Part shown: one piece after another, positions 53,725 through 62,997 of the stretch
Position numbering within the stretch: the first letter of the stretch is position 1
Layout: each line of letters starts with the position of its first letter
Assembly: GCF_900590885.1 (NCBI RefSeq)
Contig: NZ_UUON01000001.1
Span: 620,001-684,000, forward strand
Length of the DNA: 64,000 nucleotides
Direction of reading: 5' to 3'
From: Pseudomonas viridiflava
Lineage (GTDB): Bacteria > Pseudomonadota > Gammaproteobacteria > Pseudomonadales > Pseudomonadaceae
Program-made: the position numbers and the translations under genes
The notes under the pieces: generated by a model
The model's input: the letters and a program-made list of their open reading frames with translations, nothing else
Told to the model about the DNA's origin: nothing
Database searches by the model: none

Positions 53725-54486
53725 TCAGGAAAGCACAATCTCGTAAGGCTCGCGCATGCGCTCCAACAGCACCTGGGCCAGCATCGGCGCCAGGCCGATC
53801 TGCGGGTCACCCACCAGCTGGCTGGCAAAGGCATGGGCGGCGTGGAGTTTGCGCGCCACGCTCCAGGTGTCGAGGCGCACCTTGCGCGCCCGTTGCCAGG
53901 GGATCACCGCGCCTTCGCGGGCAGGCCAGTGCCAGGCCCAGATCGGCAGCTCATACAACTGCGCGCCCACCAGGCTGCAGGCCTTGGCACTGGCGCGGCC
54001 GACCGCGTCGTGGTCGTCATTGCCATCGTTGCGCCAGGTGGAAAACACCACGTCGCCAGGTTGCAGGTAACGCGCGATAAATTGGCTCAGCTGTGGCTCG
54101 CGGGCGGCGAGGGCGTTATCGCAAAAGCCGCCGCGAATCCACTTCAGGCTGTGCAGGGGCATGCCCAGGCGGCGCAGGGCTTCGGCGCTTTCCTGGGGGC
54201 GCACCACACTCAGGCGGCTGGCGGGCCATACATGGGAGCCGGGGTGGCTGGCGCTGCCGTCGGTGATGGAGATCAGTTGCAGCGGGTGTTCCAGCGTGGT
54301 GAGCAATTGCAGTAACCCGCCGCAGGCCAATACTTCGTCACCGGGATGGGGCGCGATGATCACCACGCGTGCGCCGTGGGGGACCAGTGCGGCCGGGGTG
54401 ATGGGCAGGATCTGCGCCAACTGCGGTGCGCTGTTCCAGACTTGCGCGGGGCCGCGGCGGCCGTCGCTTAAGGAGGCAAGCTTCAT
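53725..54486 (-). CDS. PIG-L family protein with catalytic residues replaced
   Basis: 253 residues, closely related to the product of 55917-56675. The family motif PHPDDE reads PHPGDE here (codon GGT instead of GAT), and the second motif, GHxDH in the paralogue, reads GNDDH. By comparison with MshB these changes remove the general base Asp and the catalytic His, while the three zinc ligands (His, Asp, His) are kept. A pseudo-deacetylase or altered chemistry is likely. ATG 54486 has AAGGA 10 nt upstream. Separated from the block upstream by 178 bp including a hairpin. Confidence 0.82.
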   Translation of the reverse strand: MKLASLSDGRRGPAQVWNSAPQLAQILPITPAALVPHGARVVIIAPHPGDEVLACGGLLQLLTTLEHPLQLISITDGSASHPGSHVWPASRLSVVRPQESAEALRRLGMPLHSLKWIRGGFCDNALAAREPQLSQFIARYLQPGDVVFSTWRNDGNDDHDAVGRASAKACSLVGAQLYELPIWAWHWPAREGAVIPWQRARKVRLDTWSVARKLHAAHAFASQLVGDPQIGLAPMLAQVLLERMREPYEIVLS

Positions 54487-54580
54487 GGGTGTCACGTCCT
54501 TGTCGATTGATGCTGGGTCGTGCCCCGTTGACGGGACGACTCTCTTCTATCCACCACAGGCTCCGCCGTGGAGGTTGCGC

Positions 54581-54602
54581 GGCAATCCAACCCTGGATTG
54601 CC
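54581..54602. terminator. Hairpin between glycosyltransferase gene and second PIG-L gene
   Basis: GGCAATCCA-accc-TGGATTGCC, perfect 9-bp stem, 63 bp after the glycosyltransferase stop. No T run. Confidence 0.5.
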
Positions 54603-54664
54603 GGCAAGGCGTAGTCAGCATAGTCAAGGATCAGTCGTTTTTACATTGAATGATGTCGTTTTTT

Positions 54665-55324
54665 TCAGGACGCAAGCATCAAACCCTTCAGGTAATCGCC
54701 AAAGCCGCCTTGCGCACGGGCTTCCAGGCGCGCGCTGGTGATGACTTGCGGGGTGTGGCTCCAGGCGATGGACGCGCCGCAGCGCTCCAGGTCGCGTACC
54801 AGTTGCACGTCTTCATGGCAGGCCAGTGGCTCGAAACCGCCGGCTCGCACATAGGCGCCGGCACTGATGCCCAGGTTGGCGCCGTGAATATGCCGATGCC
54901 CGTCGCAGGCCTGGTACGCCTGGTGATAGCGGATTTGCGCCGCGGGGTCGAAGCCTTCGCTCCAGGCATCCACGGTCACCGTGCCGCACACGGCATCGGC
55001 GCCCAAGGCCAACTGCGCCACCAGCCAGTCAGGGGCCACGCGGCTGTCGGCGTCGGTGCAGGCGATCCAGCGTGCGCCCTGGTTAAGCAGGTGCCGCGCG
55101 CCCACCCCGCGTACATGCCCCACATTGCGCGCCTGGAGTTCCAGGCGTTGCACCGCGAACCCTTCGGCAATCGTGGCACTGGCGTCGCTGCAACTGTCGA
55201 GTATCACGAGGATCTGTACCGGCTCGCCTTGCAGTCCGGGGTGGCTGGCCGCGAACAACGCTGCTTTGAGGCAGTCGCCCAACAACGCCTCTTCGTTATG
55301 TACCGGGATCAGAATGCCGATCAT
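54665..55324 (-). CDS. Family 2 glycosyltransferase
   Basis: 219 residues. GT-A fold: IGILIPVHNEEALLGDCLKAA, then ILDSCSD, DADSRVAPDWL (DxD-like metal motif) and GGFEPLACHEDVQLVRDLE (acceptor motif ED). No membrane segments. Its ATG overlaps the methyltransferase stop by 4 bp. Confidence 0.9.
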   Translation of the reverse strand: MIGILIPVHNEEALLGDCLKAALFAASHPGLQGEPVQILVILDSCSDASATIAEGFAVQRLELQARNVGHVRGVGARHLLNQGARWIACTDADSRVAPDWLVAQLALGADAVCGTVTVDAWSEGFDPAAQIRYHQAYQACDGHRHIHGANLGISAGAYVRAGGFEPLACHEDVQLVRDLERCGASIAWSHTPQVITSARLEARAQGGFGDYLKGLMLAS

Positions 55325-55920
55325 CGCAGGCCCTCAAGGGTGGCGACCGAAGTGCCGTCACGGCTCCACAGGTCGAGTAGGAAATCATCTTCGTGATGGC
55401 TGGCCACCCGGGGCATGCCCAGGCGTTCATGGAGCAAGTGGTGGACCTGCTCGGCGGTTTGCGGGCAGCCGTCGATCACGGGGCGCCAATGGCAGGCCAG
55501 CACTTGGCCGTCTGCCGTCAGGCTGCTCAGCGCGCGGTCGATCAAGCGGCTCAGGTCGTTGGCATCGAGGTAGTAGCACAGCTCACTGAGTACGATCAGC
55601 TCGAATTGGCCCGCCGGCCACTGGGCAGGCAGGCGGCTCTGCTCCACCTGCGCATGGGCAAAGCCCAGCAGGCGCGTGCGCGCCAGGTCGACGGCGGCGG
55701 CAGCCGTGTCGCAACTCAACAGCCGGTCGCAACGGGGTGCCAGCTCAATGCTCAGTTCGCCATTGGCGCAGCCGGGCTCGAAGATCGCCGCGTAGCGTGG
55801 GCGGGTCAGCAGCGCCAGGGTCAACGCGCGCTTGCGGCGCTCGTACCAGCGTTGGCGGAACGCCCAGGGGTCGTCGTTATCGGCAAACAGTTGATCGAAA
55901 TAATCGGTGGCCACACTCAT
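55321..55920 (-). CDS. SAM-dependent methyltransferase (NodS-like)
   Basis: 199 residues. YFDQLFADNDDPWAFRQRWYERRKR is the NodS-like N-terminus; AIFEPGCANGELSIELA is the SAM loop, and LIVLSELCYYLDANDL the following strand. It overlaps both neighbours by 4 bp (ATGA), so translation is coupled. Confidence 0.9.
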   Translation of the reverse strand: MSVATDYFDQLFADNDDPWAFRQRWYERRKRALTLALLTRPRYAAIFEPGCANGELSIELAPRCDRLLSCDTAAAAVDLARTRLLGFAHAQVEQSRLPAQWPAGQFELIVLSELCYYLDANDLSRLIDRALSSLTADGQVLACHWRPVIDGCPQTAEQVHHLLHERLGMPRVASHHEDDFLLDLWSRDGTSVATLEGLR

Positions 55921-56675
55921 ACGAATACCACCTCAAAAGGTTGCAGCAAACGTTCCACCACATAGGGTGCCAGCACCGGCGCCAGGCCGACCTGAGGGTC
56001 GCCCTCCAACTGGCTGGCAAATGCGTGAATGGCGTGGCGCTTGCGGGCGACGGCCTCGCAGCTCAATGGAATCTTGCGCGCGCGGTGCCACGGTACCTGG
56101 CTGTCTTCGGGGCTGGCCCAATGCCAGGTCCACACCGGCAGTTCGTACAGGGTGGCACCCACCGCCAGCGCCGCCCTGGCGCTGGCACGGCCCACGGCTT
56201 CATGGTCGCAATGGCCGTCTTCGCGCCAGGTGGTGAAGAGCACATCGGTGGGTTTGAGGTAGCGTTGGATAAACGCGGCCAGCTCGTCTTCCCGGGCTGC
56301 TACCTGGCTGTCGGCAAATCCCGCGCGCAGCCACTTCAAGCTGTGCAAGGGCAAGCCCAGCCGGTGCAGGGCCTGGGCCGACTCCTGCGGGCGCACCACG
56401 CTCAAACGCTCCACCGGCCAGCGCCGCGAGCCCGGGTGGCTGGCGCTGCCATCGGTCACCGAAATCAGCTGAATGGGCCGGCCCAACGCGGCCAGGCCTT
56501 GCAGCAAACCGCCACAGCCGAGCACTTCGTCATCCGGATGCGGCGCGATGATCACGGCGCGATGGCCGTCGGGCACCAGCTCGGCAACGCTGACCTGCGG
56601 CAATTCGGCGATCAGCGACGAGGCCTGCCAGTGCTGCAGCGGCGTGCCCTGACCAACAATCGGGTTGGGTTTCAT
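55917..56675 (-). CDS. PIG-L family deacetylase
   Basis: 252 residues. APHPDDEVLGCGG and DGHCDHEAVGRA carry the three zinc ligands and both catalytic residues expected for LmbE/MshB-type N-acetylglucosaminyl deacetylases. ATG 56675 has GGAGG 8 nt upstream and overlaps the acyl-CoA dehydrogenase stop by 4 bp. Its glycan or glycoconjugate substrate is unknown. Confidence 0.9.
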   Translation of the reverse strand: MKPNPIVGQGTPLQHWQASSLIAELPQVSVAELVPDGHRAVIIAPHPDDEVLGCGGLLQGLAALGRPIQLISVTDGSASHPGSRRWPVERLSVVRPQESAQALHRLGLPLHSLKWLRAGFADSQVAAREDELAAFIQRYLKPTDVLFTTWREDGHCDHEAVGRASARAALAVGATLYELPVWTWHWASPEDSQVPWHRARKIPLSCEAVARKRHAIHAFASQLEGDPQVGLAPVLAPYVVERLLQPFEVVFV

Positions 56676-57670
56676 AACTGCCACCTCCCTGTGGGGTCAC
56701 CGGCGACCAGCTCGCCCAGGCCGGCAAGGTCGCGCTCGGCGTGGCTCTGGCGCACATACACCGGCAGGTCGGCCATCAACTGCGCAAAGTGCGGATCCTT
56801 GCAGTAAGGCCCGGCACCCATGGCGCGGCCGACATGACGTATCACCTGCTCAATGGTGTCCTCGATACAGGCGCGGGTCTGTTGGGCGAGCCGGCGGGCA
56901 TCGGCCTGGGGTTCGCGGTCGATCTGCTGCGCACTGGCGCGCAGCACGCAGGCGGCGCTGTTCAATACGCTGTCCACGGCGCCCAGATGGACGAGGGCAT
57001 GGGGTTCCGCGCGCTTGGCGCAGTGCTCGCGCAACACTTCCGCCAGGCGCTGAGCCGCGCCGTACCAGCACGCCGCGATGCCCACGCCGCCTTGCCAGAA
57101 GCCGGGGCGGGCGAGGTAGTCACCCGGCCCGCCCACGGCAATACCGTGGGCGCCGTCAAACAGCACTTCCACGCTGCCGGTCGCGGCCATGCCTACGGCA
57201 TTCCACCCCTCGTCCGTCACCGTAATGCCCGGTTGATCCATCTGCACCGCCACCAGTTGCTGGCGGTCCTGATCGTCCCAGGCGGTCAGCAGCCCATGGC
57301 TGACCACCGCCGCGCCGGAACACCAGGCTTTACGCCCCTCGAGCACTAACCGTTCACCTTCGCGATGCACGCGCACCTTGGCCGTCGGTGGCTCGGCCGC
57401 CCACATGCCCCAGGTGCTGCCCAAGGGCGGCAATGGGCTGTGCAACTCGGCAATAATCGCCAGGGCATCGGTGTGGCCTTCGAACAGCTTGCACAGGCGC
57501 AGGTCATGACCGGCAACCTGCGCCAAGCGACTGAACCGCGCCAATGTCTGGCCGCCACCGGGCAACGGCAACTGGTCCAGGCCTTCTTCCTGAAGCGCCT
57601 TCAGGGCCTCGCCGAGAGCGTGCGTGTCCGCATAGCCCCGGTAGCTCTGAAGGAATCCATGCAAAGCCAT
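56672..57670 (-). CDS. Acyl-CoA dehydrogenase family protein
   Basis: 332 residues, shorter than the usual 380. The middle domain WCSGAAVVSHGLLTAWDDQDRQQLVAVQ and the GWNAVGMAATGSVEVLFDG segment match the family; the C-terminal helical domain is shortened and I see no clear catalytic Glu. It starts 1 bp after the glgX stop and shares that gene's tail as its ribosome site (GAGG). The link to deacetylase, methyltransferase and glycosyltransferase genes suggests a biosynthetic role, not fatty-acid breakdown. Confidence 0.85.
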   Translation of the reverse strand: MALHGFLQSYRGYADTHALGEALKALQEEGLDQLPLPGGGQTLARFSRLAQVAGHDLRLCKLFEGHTDALAIIAELHSPLPPLGSTWGMWAAEPPTAKVRVHREGERLVLEGRKAWCSGAAVVSHGLLTAWDDQDRQQLVAVQMDQPGITVTDEGWNAVGMAATGSVEVLFDGAHGIAVGGPGDYLARPGFWQGGVGIAACWYGAAQRLAEVLREHCAKRAEPHALVHLGAVDSVLNSAACVLRASAQQIDREPQADARRLAQQTRACIEDTIEQVIRHVGRAMGAGPYCKDPHFAQLMADLPVYVRQSHAERDLAGLGELVAGDPTGRWQL

Positions 57671-57671
57671 C

Positions 57672-59831
57672 TCACACCTCGTCTTCGCGCTGCAGTTCAA
57701 ACAACAGCAGTGAGCGCCCGGTCACGGCGTATTCGTGCTCGAACTCAAAGCGCTCCTGGGCCCGTACCGCGGTGTCATTGGTGTCGAGCATGCAGGTCCA
57801 GAACTCACCCTCGGGCACCGGCGGCAGGCGGAAATTGACCATGTCGTGATGGGCATTGACCACCAGCAGCAAGGTCGCGTCGGCACCGGCACGACGAATC
57901 CCGGTTTCCTGGGCGCGGCCATCCATCAGCATGCCCAGGCAACGGCCGTGGCTGTCTTCCCACTGTTCGGTGGTCATCTCGTTGCCGTCGGGCGCCAGCC
58001 AGGTTACGTCTTTTACGCCGATGTCTTCGTTGTAGTCGCCGACCAGGAAGCGCCCGCGACGCAGGATCGGATAGGCCAGTCGCAGCTTGATCAGGCGTTT
58101 GACGAACTTGAGCAGCGACCTGCCGTCGTCGTCCAGCTCCCAGTTGACCCAGCCGATCTCGCTGTCCTGGCAGTAGGCATTGTTGTTGCCATGCTGGGTA
58201 CGGGCGAACTCGTCACCGGCGACAATCATCGGCGTGCCCTGGGCCAGCAGCAGGGTGGCGAAGAAATTGCGCATCTGGCGCAGGCGCAGCGCGTTGATTT
58301 CCGGGTCGTCGGTCGGGCCTTCGACGCCGTGATTCCAGGACAGGTTGTTATTGCTGCCGTCCTGGTTGTTCTCGTCGTTGTCTTCGTTGTGCTTGTCGTT
58401 GTACGACACCAGGTCGTGCAGGGTGAAGCCGTCGTGGGCGGTGATGAAGTTCACCGAGCTGTAAGGGCGACGGCCGCGATGGTTGAACATCTCGCCCGAG
58501 GCGGTCATGCGCCCGGCGAAGTCGGCGAGCTGGCCGTCATCGCCTTTCCAGAACGCACGCACGGTGTCCCGGAAGCGGTCGTTCCATTCCACCCAGCCCG
58601 GCGGGAAGTTGCCGACCTGGTAACCGCCGGGGCCGCAGTCCCAGGGTTCGGCGATGAGTTTGAGCTGGCGCAGCACCGGGTCCTGGCGGCAGGCCACCAG
58701 GAAGCTGTGGCGCTCATCGAAGCCATCACGGTAACGGCCGAGGATGGTTGCCAGGTCGAAGCGGAAGCCGTCGACGTGCATCTCGTTGGCCCAATAGCGC
58801 AGGGAGTCGGTGACCATTTGCAGCACGCACGGGTGGCTCAGATCCAGGGTGTTGCCGGTGCCGGAATCGTTGATGTAGAAGCGCTTGTCGTCGGGCATCA
58901 GCCGGTAGTACGAAGCGTTGTCGATGCCGCGCATGGACAGGGTCGGTCCGCGCTCGTTGCCTTCGGCGGTGTGGTTGTAGACCACGTCGAGGATCACTTC
59001 GAGTTTCTGTTCGTGCAGGTGCGCGACCATCTCCTTGAACTCGGCGATCTTGCCGCTGGCCAGGTAGCGTGGGTCGGGGGCGAAGAACGCGATGCTGTTG
59101 TAGCCCCAGTAGTTGGTCATGCCTTTTTCCAGCAGGTGCTGGTCGTTGACAAAGGCGTGCACCGGCAGCAGTTCCACGGAGGAAATCCCCAGCTGGCGGA
59201 TGTGTTTGAGCACGTCATCTTCCATCAGCCCGGCACAGGTGCCGCGCACCGACTCGCCCACCGAAGGGTGGCGCATGCTGATGCCGCGCAGGTGGGTTTC
59301 ATAGATGATCGTGCGGTCCCACGGCACCCGCACCGGCTGGTCATTGCCCCAGGTGTGCGCCGGGTCGATGACCTTGCACTTGGGCACGAAGGGCGCGCTG
59401 TCGCGTTCGTCAAAACTGAGGTCGTCATCCGGGTGGCCGATGGTGTAGCCGAACAGCGCCTCGGACCATTTGAGTTCACCCACCAGCTGTTTGGCGTAGG
59501 GGTCGATCAGCAATTTGTTGTGGTTGAAGCGATGACCGTTGGCCGGGTCATAGGCACCGTACACGCGATAGCCGTAGATCAGCCCGGGGTGGGCGTCGGG
59601 CAGGTAGCCGTGGAAGGTTTCATCGGTGTATTCGGGCAGCTCGATGCGTTCCAGCTCCACTTCGCCAGAATCATCGAACAGGCACAGTTCGACCTTGGTG
59701 GCGTTGGCCGAGAACAGCGCAAAGTTGACGCCCAGGCCATCCCAGGTGGCGCCGAGGGGGAAGGGCAAACCTTCACGAATCCGCGACGGCTCGTTACCCG
59801 GCGTCGAAGGGGTTTTATGGGGTTTGCTCAT
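57672..59831 (-). CDS. glgX: Glycogen debranching enzyme GlgX
   Basis: 719 residues. An N-terminal CBM48 (PLGATWDGLGVNFALFSANATKVELCLFD) precedes the GH13 barrel with EVILDVVYNHTAEG, DGFRFDLATILGR (nucleophile Asp), LIAEPWDCG (acid Glu) and FITAHDGFTLHDLVSYNDKHN. It cleaves alpha-1,6 branches of glycogen limit dextrins. First gene of the block running to 54665. The long open frame on the opposite strand is a codon-bias shadow. Confidence 0.96.
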   Translation of the reverse strand: MSKPHKTPSTPGNEPSRIREGLPFPLGATWDGLGVNFALFSANATKVELCLFDDSGEVELERIELPEYTDETFHGYLPDAHPGLIYGYRVYGAYDPANGHRFNHNKLLIDPYAKQLVGELKWSEALFGYTIGHPDDDLSFDERDSAPFVPKCKVIDPAHTWGNDQPVRVPWDRTIIYETHLRGISMRHPSVGESVRGTCAGLMEDDVLKHIRQLGISSVELLPVHAFVNDQHLLEKGMTNYWGYNSIAFFAPDPRYLASGKIAEFKEMVAHLHEQKLEVILDVVYNHTAEGNERGPTLSMRGIDNASYYRLMPDDKRFYINDSGTGNTLDLSHPCVLQMVTDSLRYWANEMHVDGFRFDLATILGRYRDGFDERHSFLVACRQDPVLRQLKLIAEPWDCGPGGYQVGNFPPGWVEWNDRFRDTVRAFWKGDDGQLADFAGRMTASGEMFNHRGRRPYSSVNFITAHDGFTLHDLVSYNDKHNEDNDENNQDGSNNNLSWNHGVEGPTDDPEINALRLRQMRNFFATLLLAQGTPMIVAGDEFARTQHGNNNAYCQDSEIGWVNWELDDDGRSLLKFVKRLIKLRLAYPILRRGRFLVGDYNEDIGVKDVTWLAPDGNEMTTEQWEDSHGRCLGMLMDGRAQETGIRRAGADATLLLVVNAHHDMVNFRLPPVPEGEFWTCMLDTNDTAVRAQERFEFEHEYAVTGRSLLLFELQREDEV

Positions 59832-59911
59832 GGTGTTGCTCCTGCAAGGGTCTTTTTTTGGGCCGAACGCGGCCGTGCTGACGAAGGCTCAGCTTGGAAA
59901 TAGGGGCGATG

Positions 59912-59945
59912 AAAAGGCCTCCTGCCGGCAGTGCCGACAGGAGGC
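59912..59945 (-). terminator. Terminator after the DUF2934 gene
   Basis: On the minus strand GCCTCCTG-tCGGC-act-GCCGg-CAGGAGGC, then TTTTC, 8 bp after the stop. Strong. Confidence 0.85.
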
Positions 59946-59952
59946 TTGAAGG

Positions 59953-60222
59953 TCAAGGCTTGGGCTTTTTCGGCGCCGGTGGTTTTTTCGCGGCCGGCGG
60001 CGTCGGCTTGCTGGCTGCCGGAACTGGCGGCTTGGCTTTGGCCGGTGGCTTGGGCGCAGTCTTGGGCTTGGCGCCAGCCTTGGGTTTGCTTGGCGTCAGC
60101 GCTTCGGCTTCGGCCAGCTTGCGCGCCATCTCCCAGTGTCGCGCGTCCTCGCCATGGGGCTTGCCCTCAGACTCCCAGATCTGATGCGCTAACTCGCGTA
60201 CGCGTTTGTCTTCAGTACTCAT
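59953..60222 (-). CDS. DUF2934 domain protein with Pro/Lys/Ala tail
   Basis: 89 residues. The N-terminal half (RVRELAHQIWESEGKPHGEDARHWEMARKL) is DUF2934. The C-terminal half is a low-complexity Lys-Pro-Ala tail, probably disordered and able to bind nucleic acid or acidic partners. ATG 60222 has GAGGAG 7 nt upstream. Common between treY and glgX in pseudomonads. Confidence 0.88.
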   Translation of the reverse strand: MSTEDKRVRELAHQIWESEGKPHGEDARHWEMARKLAEAEALTPSKPKAGAKPKTAPKPPAKAKPPVPAASKPTPPAAKKPPAPKKPKP

Positions 60223-60246
60223 CGCAATGCTCCTCACAGAAAATTT

Positions 60247-62997
60247 TCAGCTTTCTTGATCATCAGGATTGATAAAGACATTGACCGGGAAATCCCCCAG
60301 GGCAGCGCTGATCAACAGCTCCTTGTTTGGTGTGACTGCGCCTGTATGAAAAAGTCCCTTCCAGCTTTGGGTTGTCGCGGCGAACGGTAATTTCACCCGG
60401 GTATCGCCCCAAACCTGCGCATTGATCTGGGGGTACACACCGTTTTCAAGCAGGCTGTGGGGCCAGCGTGGCACCACCACCAGCACGCGTTTGCCCTGGT
60501 GTTCGCGACTGAACGCGAGCACCCGCTCGGCGTGTTGGCCGACCACTTCCAGCGGCGTGTAGCTGCCGCTGCGGAACACCTCGGGATGGGCCTTGCGCAA
60601 GGCCAGCACCTGGGCAATCAAGGCCTGTTTGATGCGCCCGTCGCGCCAGTTGAACAACAACTCGCCAAGGTCCGGTGGGGTGTCCAACGCCTGTTGCCGT
60701 GCGTTGAAATCCACCGGGCGGCGGTTGTCCGGGTCGACCAGGCTGACGTCCCAGAACTCGACGCCCTGGTACAGGTCCGGCACACCCGGCACGGTGATGC
60801 GAAGCAAGGATTGCGCCAGCCCATTGAGGGCGCCGGCGGGGGCGATGGCCTGGGCGGCGTTGCCGATGGCGGTACGCAACGGGTGCCCTTCATCACTGAG
60901 CAAAAGGCGCGAGAGGAACGCTTCCACACCTTGCTCATAAGCCTCATTGGGCGCGCTCCAGCTGCTCTGCAACTTGGCTTCGCGCAGGGCCTTTTGTTGC
61001 CACTGCCAAAGGCGTTGTTGATAGTCGGCAAAATCGTCGCCCTGGTCCAACGGCCAGCTGCCCAACAGCACCTGGTAGAGGATCAGTTCATCACCGGCCG
61101 AGGGCGCATTCGGGTCGCTGCGCAGCGGCGCGGCGCGGCGGCGCCATTGCTCCACCTGTTCGACATACCAGGGCGCGCACTCGCTGAGCACCGCCAGGCG
61201 CGCGCGGGTGTCTTCGCCACGCTTGTGGTCGTGGGTGGCGGTGGCCAGCAGGTTGTCCGGGAAGGCCTGCAAACGCTGTTGGTTGAGCCGATGAAACTCG
61301 GCCACTGGCGCGCTGAACTGCTCGGTGCTGAAGCCCACGTCATTGCGCGACAGCAACACCGCCGAGCGGTAGAACGCGGTGTCTTCCACGGCCTTGGCAG
61401 CAGCGGGTGAGGTCAGTTGCTGGAAGCGTACGCACGCATGCTTGAGAATCTTGCGCTCACGGCCCACCGGGCGCTCCCGCCAGGGCTGGCCGCCGAGCCA
61501 GTTGGCGAGGTGCTCGAGCACCGGCCAGTCGCCTTCGTTCAAGGTAGTGCGCGCGCCCTCCATGGCCTGCTGGAACAGTTTGTCGTCGGCGGCGCTACGG
61601 CCGCGCGCGCTGATATAGGTGCGGTACACCGGGAAGTGCACGATCAGTTCCTGCAAGGCACGGCGGATCGCGCCCAGGGTCAGGTCGCGGGTCATCACGT
61701 CGTCACGGGCCACTTGCAGCAGGGCGCGGGCCACGCTTTCAAAGTCGCCGCCCAATGAGCCATTGAGGATCTGCTGGCGTGCCAACCGCGCCTCTTCGAT
61801 AAACGCCGAGGGCCGTTCGCTGTGCTGGGTCCACAGCGCGGCCAGGGGGTCAAAGCCGTCCGGGTGATGTTGCAGCAGCGACAGCTGGTCCATGAATTCA
61901 TAGCCGGTGGTGCCGTCCACTTGCCAGTCTTCGCGCAGGGTTTCGCCTTCGCCGAGGATCTTCTCCACGAAGATCGGCAAATGCCGCCCGGGCGCCAGCG
62001 CGTCGACGCGGCGGCGCAGCTTGCGGCAATAACCGCGTGGGTCGGCAAGGCCGTCGATGTGGTCGATGCGCAGGCCGTCCACCAGGCCTTCGCTGATCAG
62101 CTCGAAGATCTTGCCGTGGGTGGCTTCGAACACGGCGCTGCGTTCCACGCGCAGGCCGCCGAGTTCGTTGACGTCGAAGAAACGCCGCCAGTTGATATCG
62201 TCCGCCGCCGTGCGCCAGCTGGCCAGGCGGTAAGCCTGCTGCTCGAGCAATTGATGCAGGCGCTGGAAACCTTCGGGTTGGCGCCCATCAAACTGCGTCA
62301 GGCGTTGTTCAATGGCCGGCAGCACTTCGGTGGCGCGTTCGGCCAGCGCCTGCTTGAGCCAGGCGGCCTCCGCGTAGGCATCGTCCTGATAGGCGAGGGC
62401 GCTGAAACGCTCGGCGAGGGGTTTGAGCTGTTCGTCAGTGCCGAGGATCGCTGCGTAATCCCGTGGGCAGATCGGGAAGCGATGCTCGTAGTGCTCGACG
62501 TAGAACGCGCCATGATCGGCATCAAAATGCAGGGTCAGGGCGCCGCTTTGCAGGGCTTCGCCGTAGTCGCTGCCGAGGAACGGCATCAGCAACTGTCCCT
62601 TGAGCAACGGGTCGGGCGAGTGCCACTGGATATCGAAGAATTCGCTGTAGGGGCTCAGGCGCCCCCATTCCAGCAGGTCCAGCCACCAGGGGTTATCGGC
62701 ACCGCCCACGGCCATATGGTTGGAGACGATATCGAGGATCAGCCCCATCTCGTGCTCGCGCAACGCGGCGACCAGGCGGCGCAAGGCGGCTTCACCGCCC
62801 AGCTCGGGGTTGACGCGGGTGGGGTCGACCACATCGTAGCCGTGCATCGAGCCGGCGCGGGCGCTGAGCAGCGGTGAGGCGTAGAGATGGCTGATGCCCA
62901 GTTGGGCGAAGTACGGCACCAGCGGCACCGCATCGTCGAGGGTGAAGCCCTTATGGAATTGCAGGCGTTGAGTGGCGCGTAGCGGCAGGGCTTTCAT
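60247..62997 (-). CDS. treY: Malto-oligosyltrehalose synthase TreY
   Basis: 916 residues. GISHLYASPLLSARAGSMHGYDVVDPTRVNPELGG, LILDIVSNHMAVGG, VDGLRIDHIDGLADPRGY (nucleophile Asp) and FVEKILGEGE (acid Glu) are the TreY GH13 motifs; VPDLYQGVEFWDVSLVDPDNRRPVD is in the C-terminal part. It converts the reducing end of maltodextrins to a trehalose unit. It overlaps malQ by 4 bp. Confidence 0.96.
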   Translation of the reverse strand: MKALPLRATQRLQFHKGFTLDDAVPLVPYFAQLGISHLYASPLLSARAGSMHGYDVVDPTRVNPELGGEAALRRLVAALREHEMGLILDIVSNHMAVGGADNPWWLDLLEWGRLSPYSEFFDIQWHSPDPLLKGQLLMPFLGSDYGEALQSGALTLHFDADHGAFYVEHYEHRFPICPRDYAAILGTDEQLKPLAERFSALAYQDDAYAEAAWLKQALAERATEVLPAIEQRLTQFDGRQPEGFQRLHQLLEQQAYRLASWRTAADDINWRRFFDVNELGGLRVERSAVFEATHGKIFELISEGLVDGLRIDHIDGLADPRGYCRKLRRRVDALAPGRHLPIFVEKILGEGETLREDWQVDGTTGYEFMDQLSLLQHHPDGFDPLAALWTQHSERPSAFIEEARLARQQILNGSLGGDFESVARALLQVARDDVMTRDLTLGAIRRALQELIVHFPVYRTYISARGRSAADDKLFQQAMEGARTTLNEGDWPVLEHLANWLGGQPWRERPVGRERKILKHACVRFQQLTSPAAAKAVEDTAFYRSAVLLSRNDVGFSTEQFSAPVAEFHRLNQQRLQAFPDNLLATATHDHKRGEDTRARLAVLSECAPWYVEQVEQWRRRAAPLRSDPNAPSAGDELILYQVLLGSWPLDQGDDFADYQQRLWQWQQKALREAKLQSSWSAPNEAYEQGVEAFLSRLLLSDEGHPLRTAIGNAAQAIAPAGALNGLAQSLLRITVPGVPDLYQGVEFWDVSLVDPDNRRPVDFNARQQALDTPPDLGELLFNWRDGRIKQALIAQVLALRKAHPEVFRSGSYTPLEVVGQHAERVLAFSREHQGKRVLVVVPRWPHSLLENGVYPQINAQVWGDTRVKLPFAATTQSWKGLFHTGAVTPNKELLISAALGDFPVNVFINPDDQES

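Noticed and set aside
57735..59903. 722-codon open frame antisense to glgX
   Set aside because: Shadow of the GH13 gene; composition is low in plausible motifs and there is no ribosome site.
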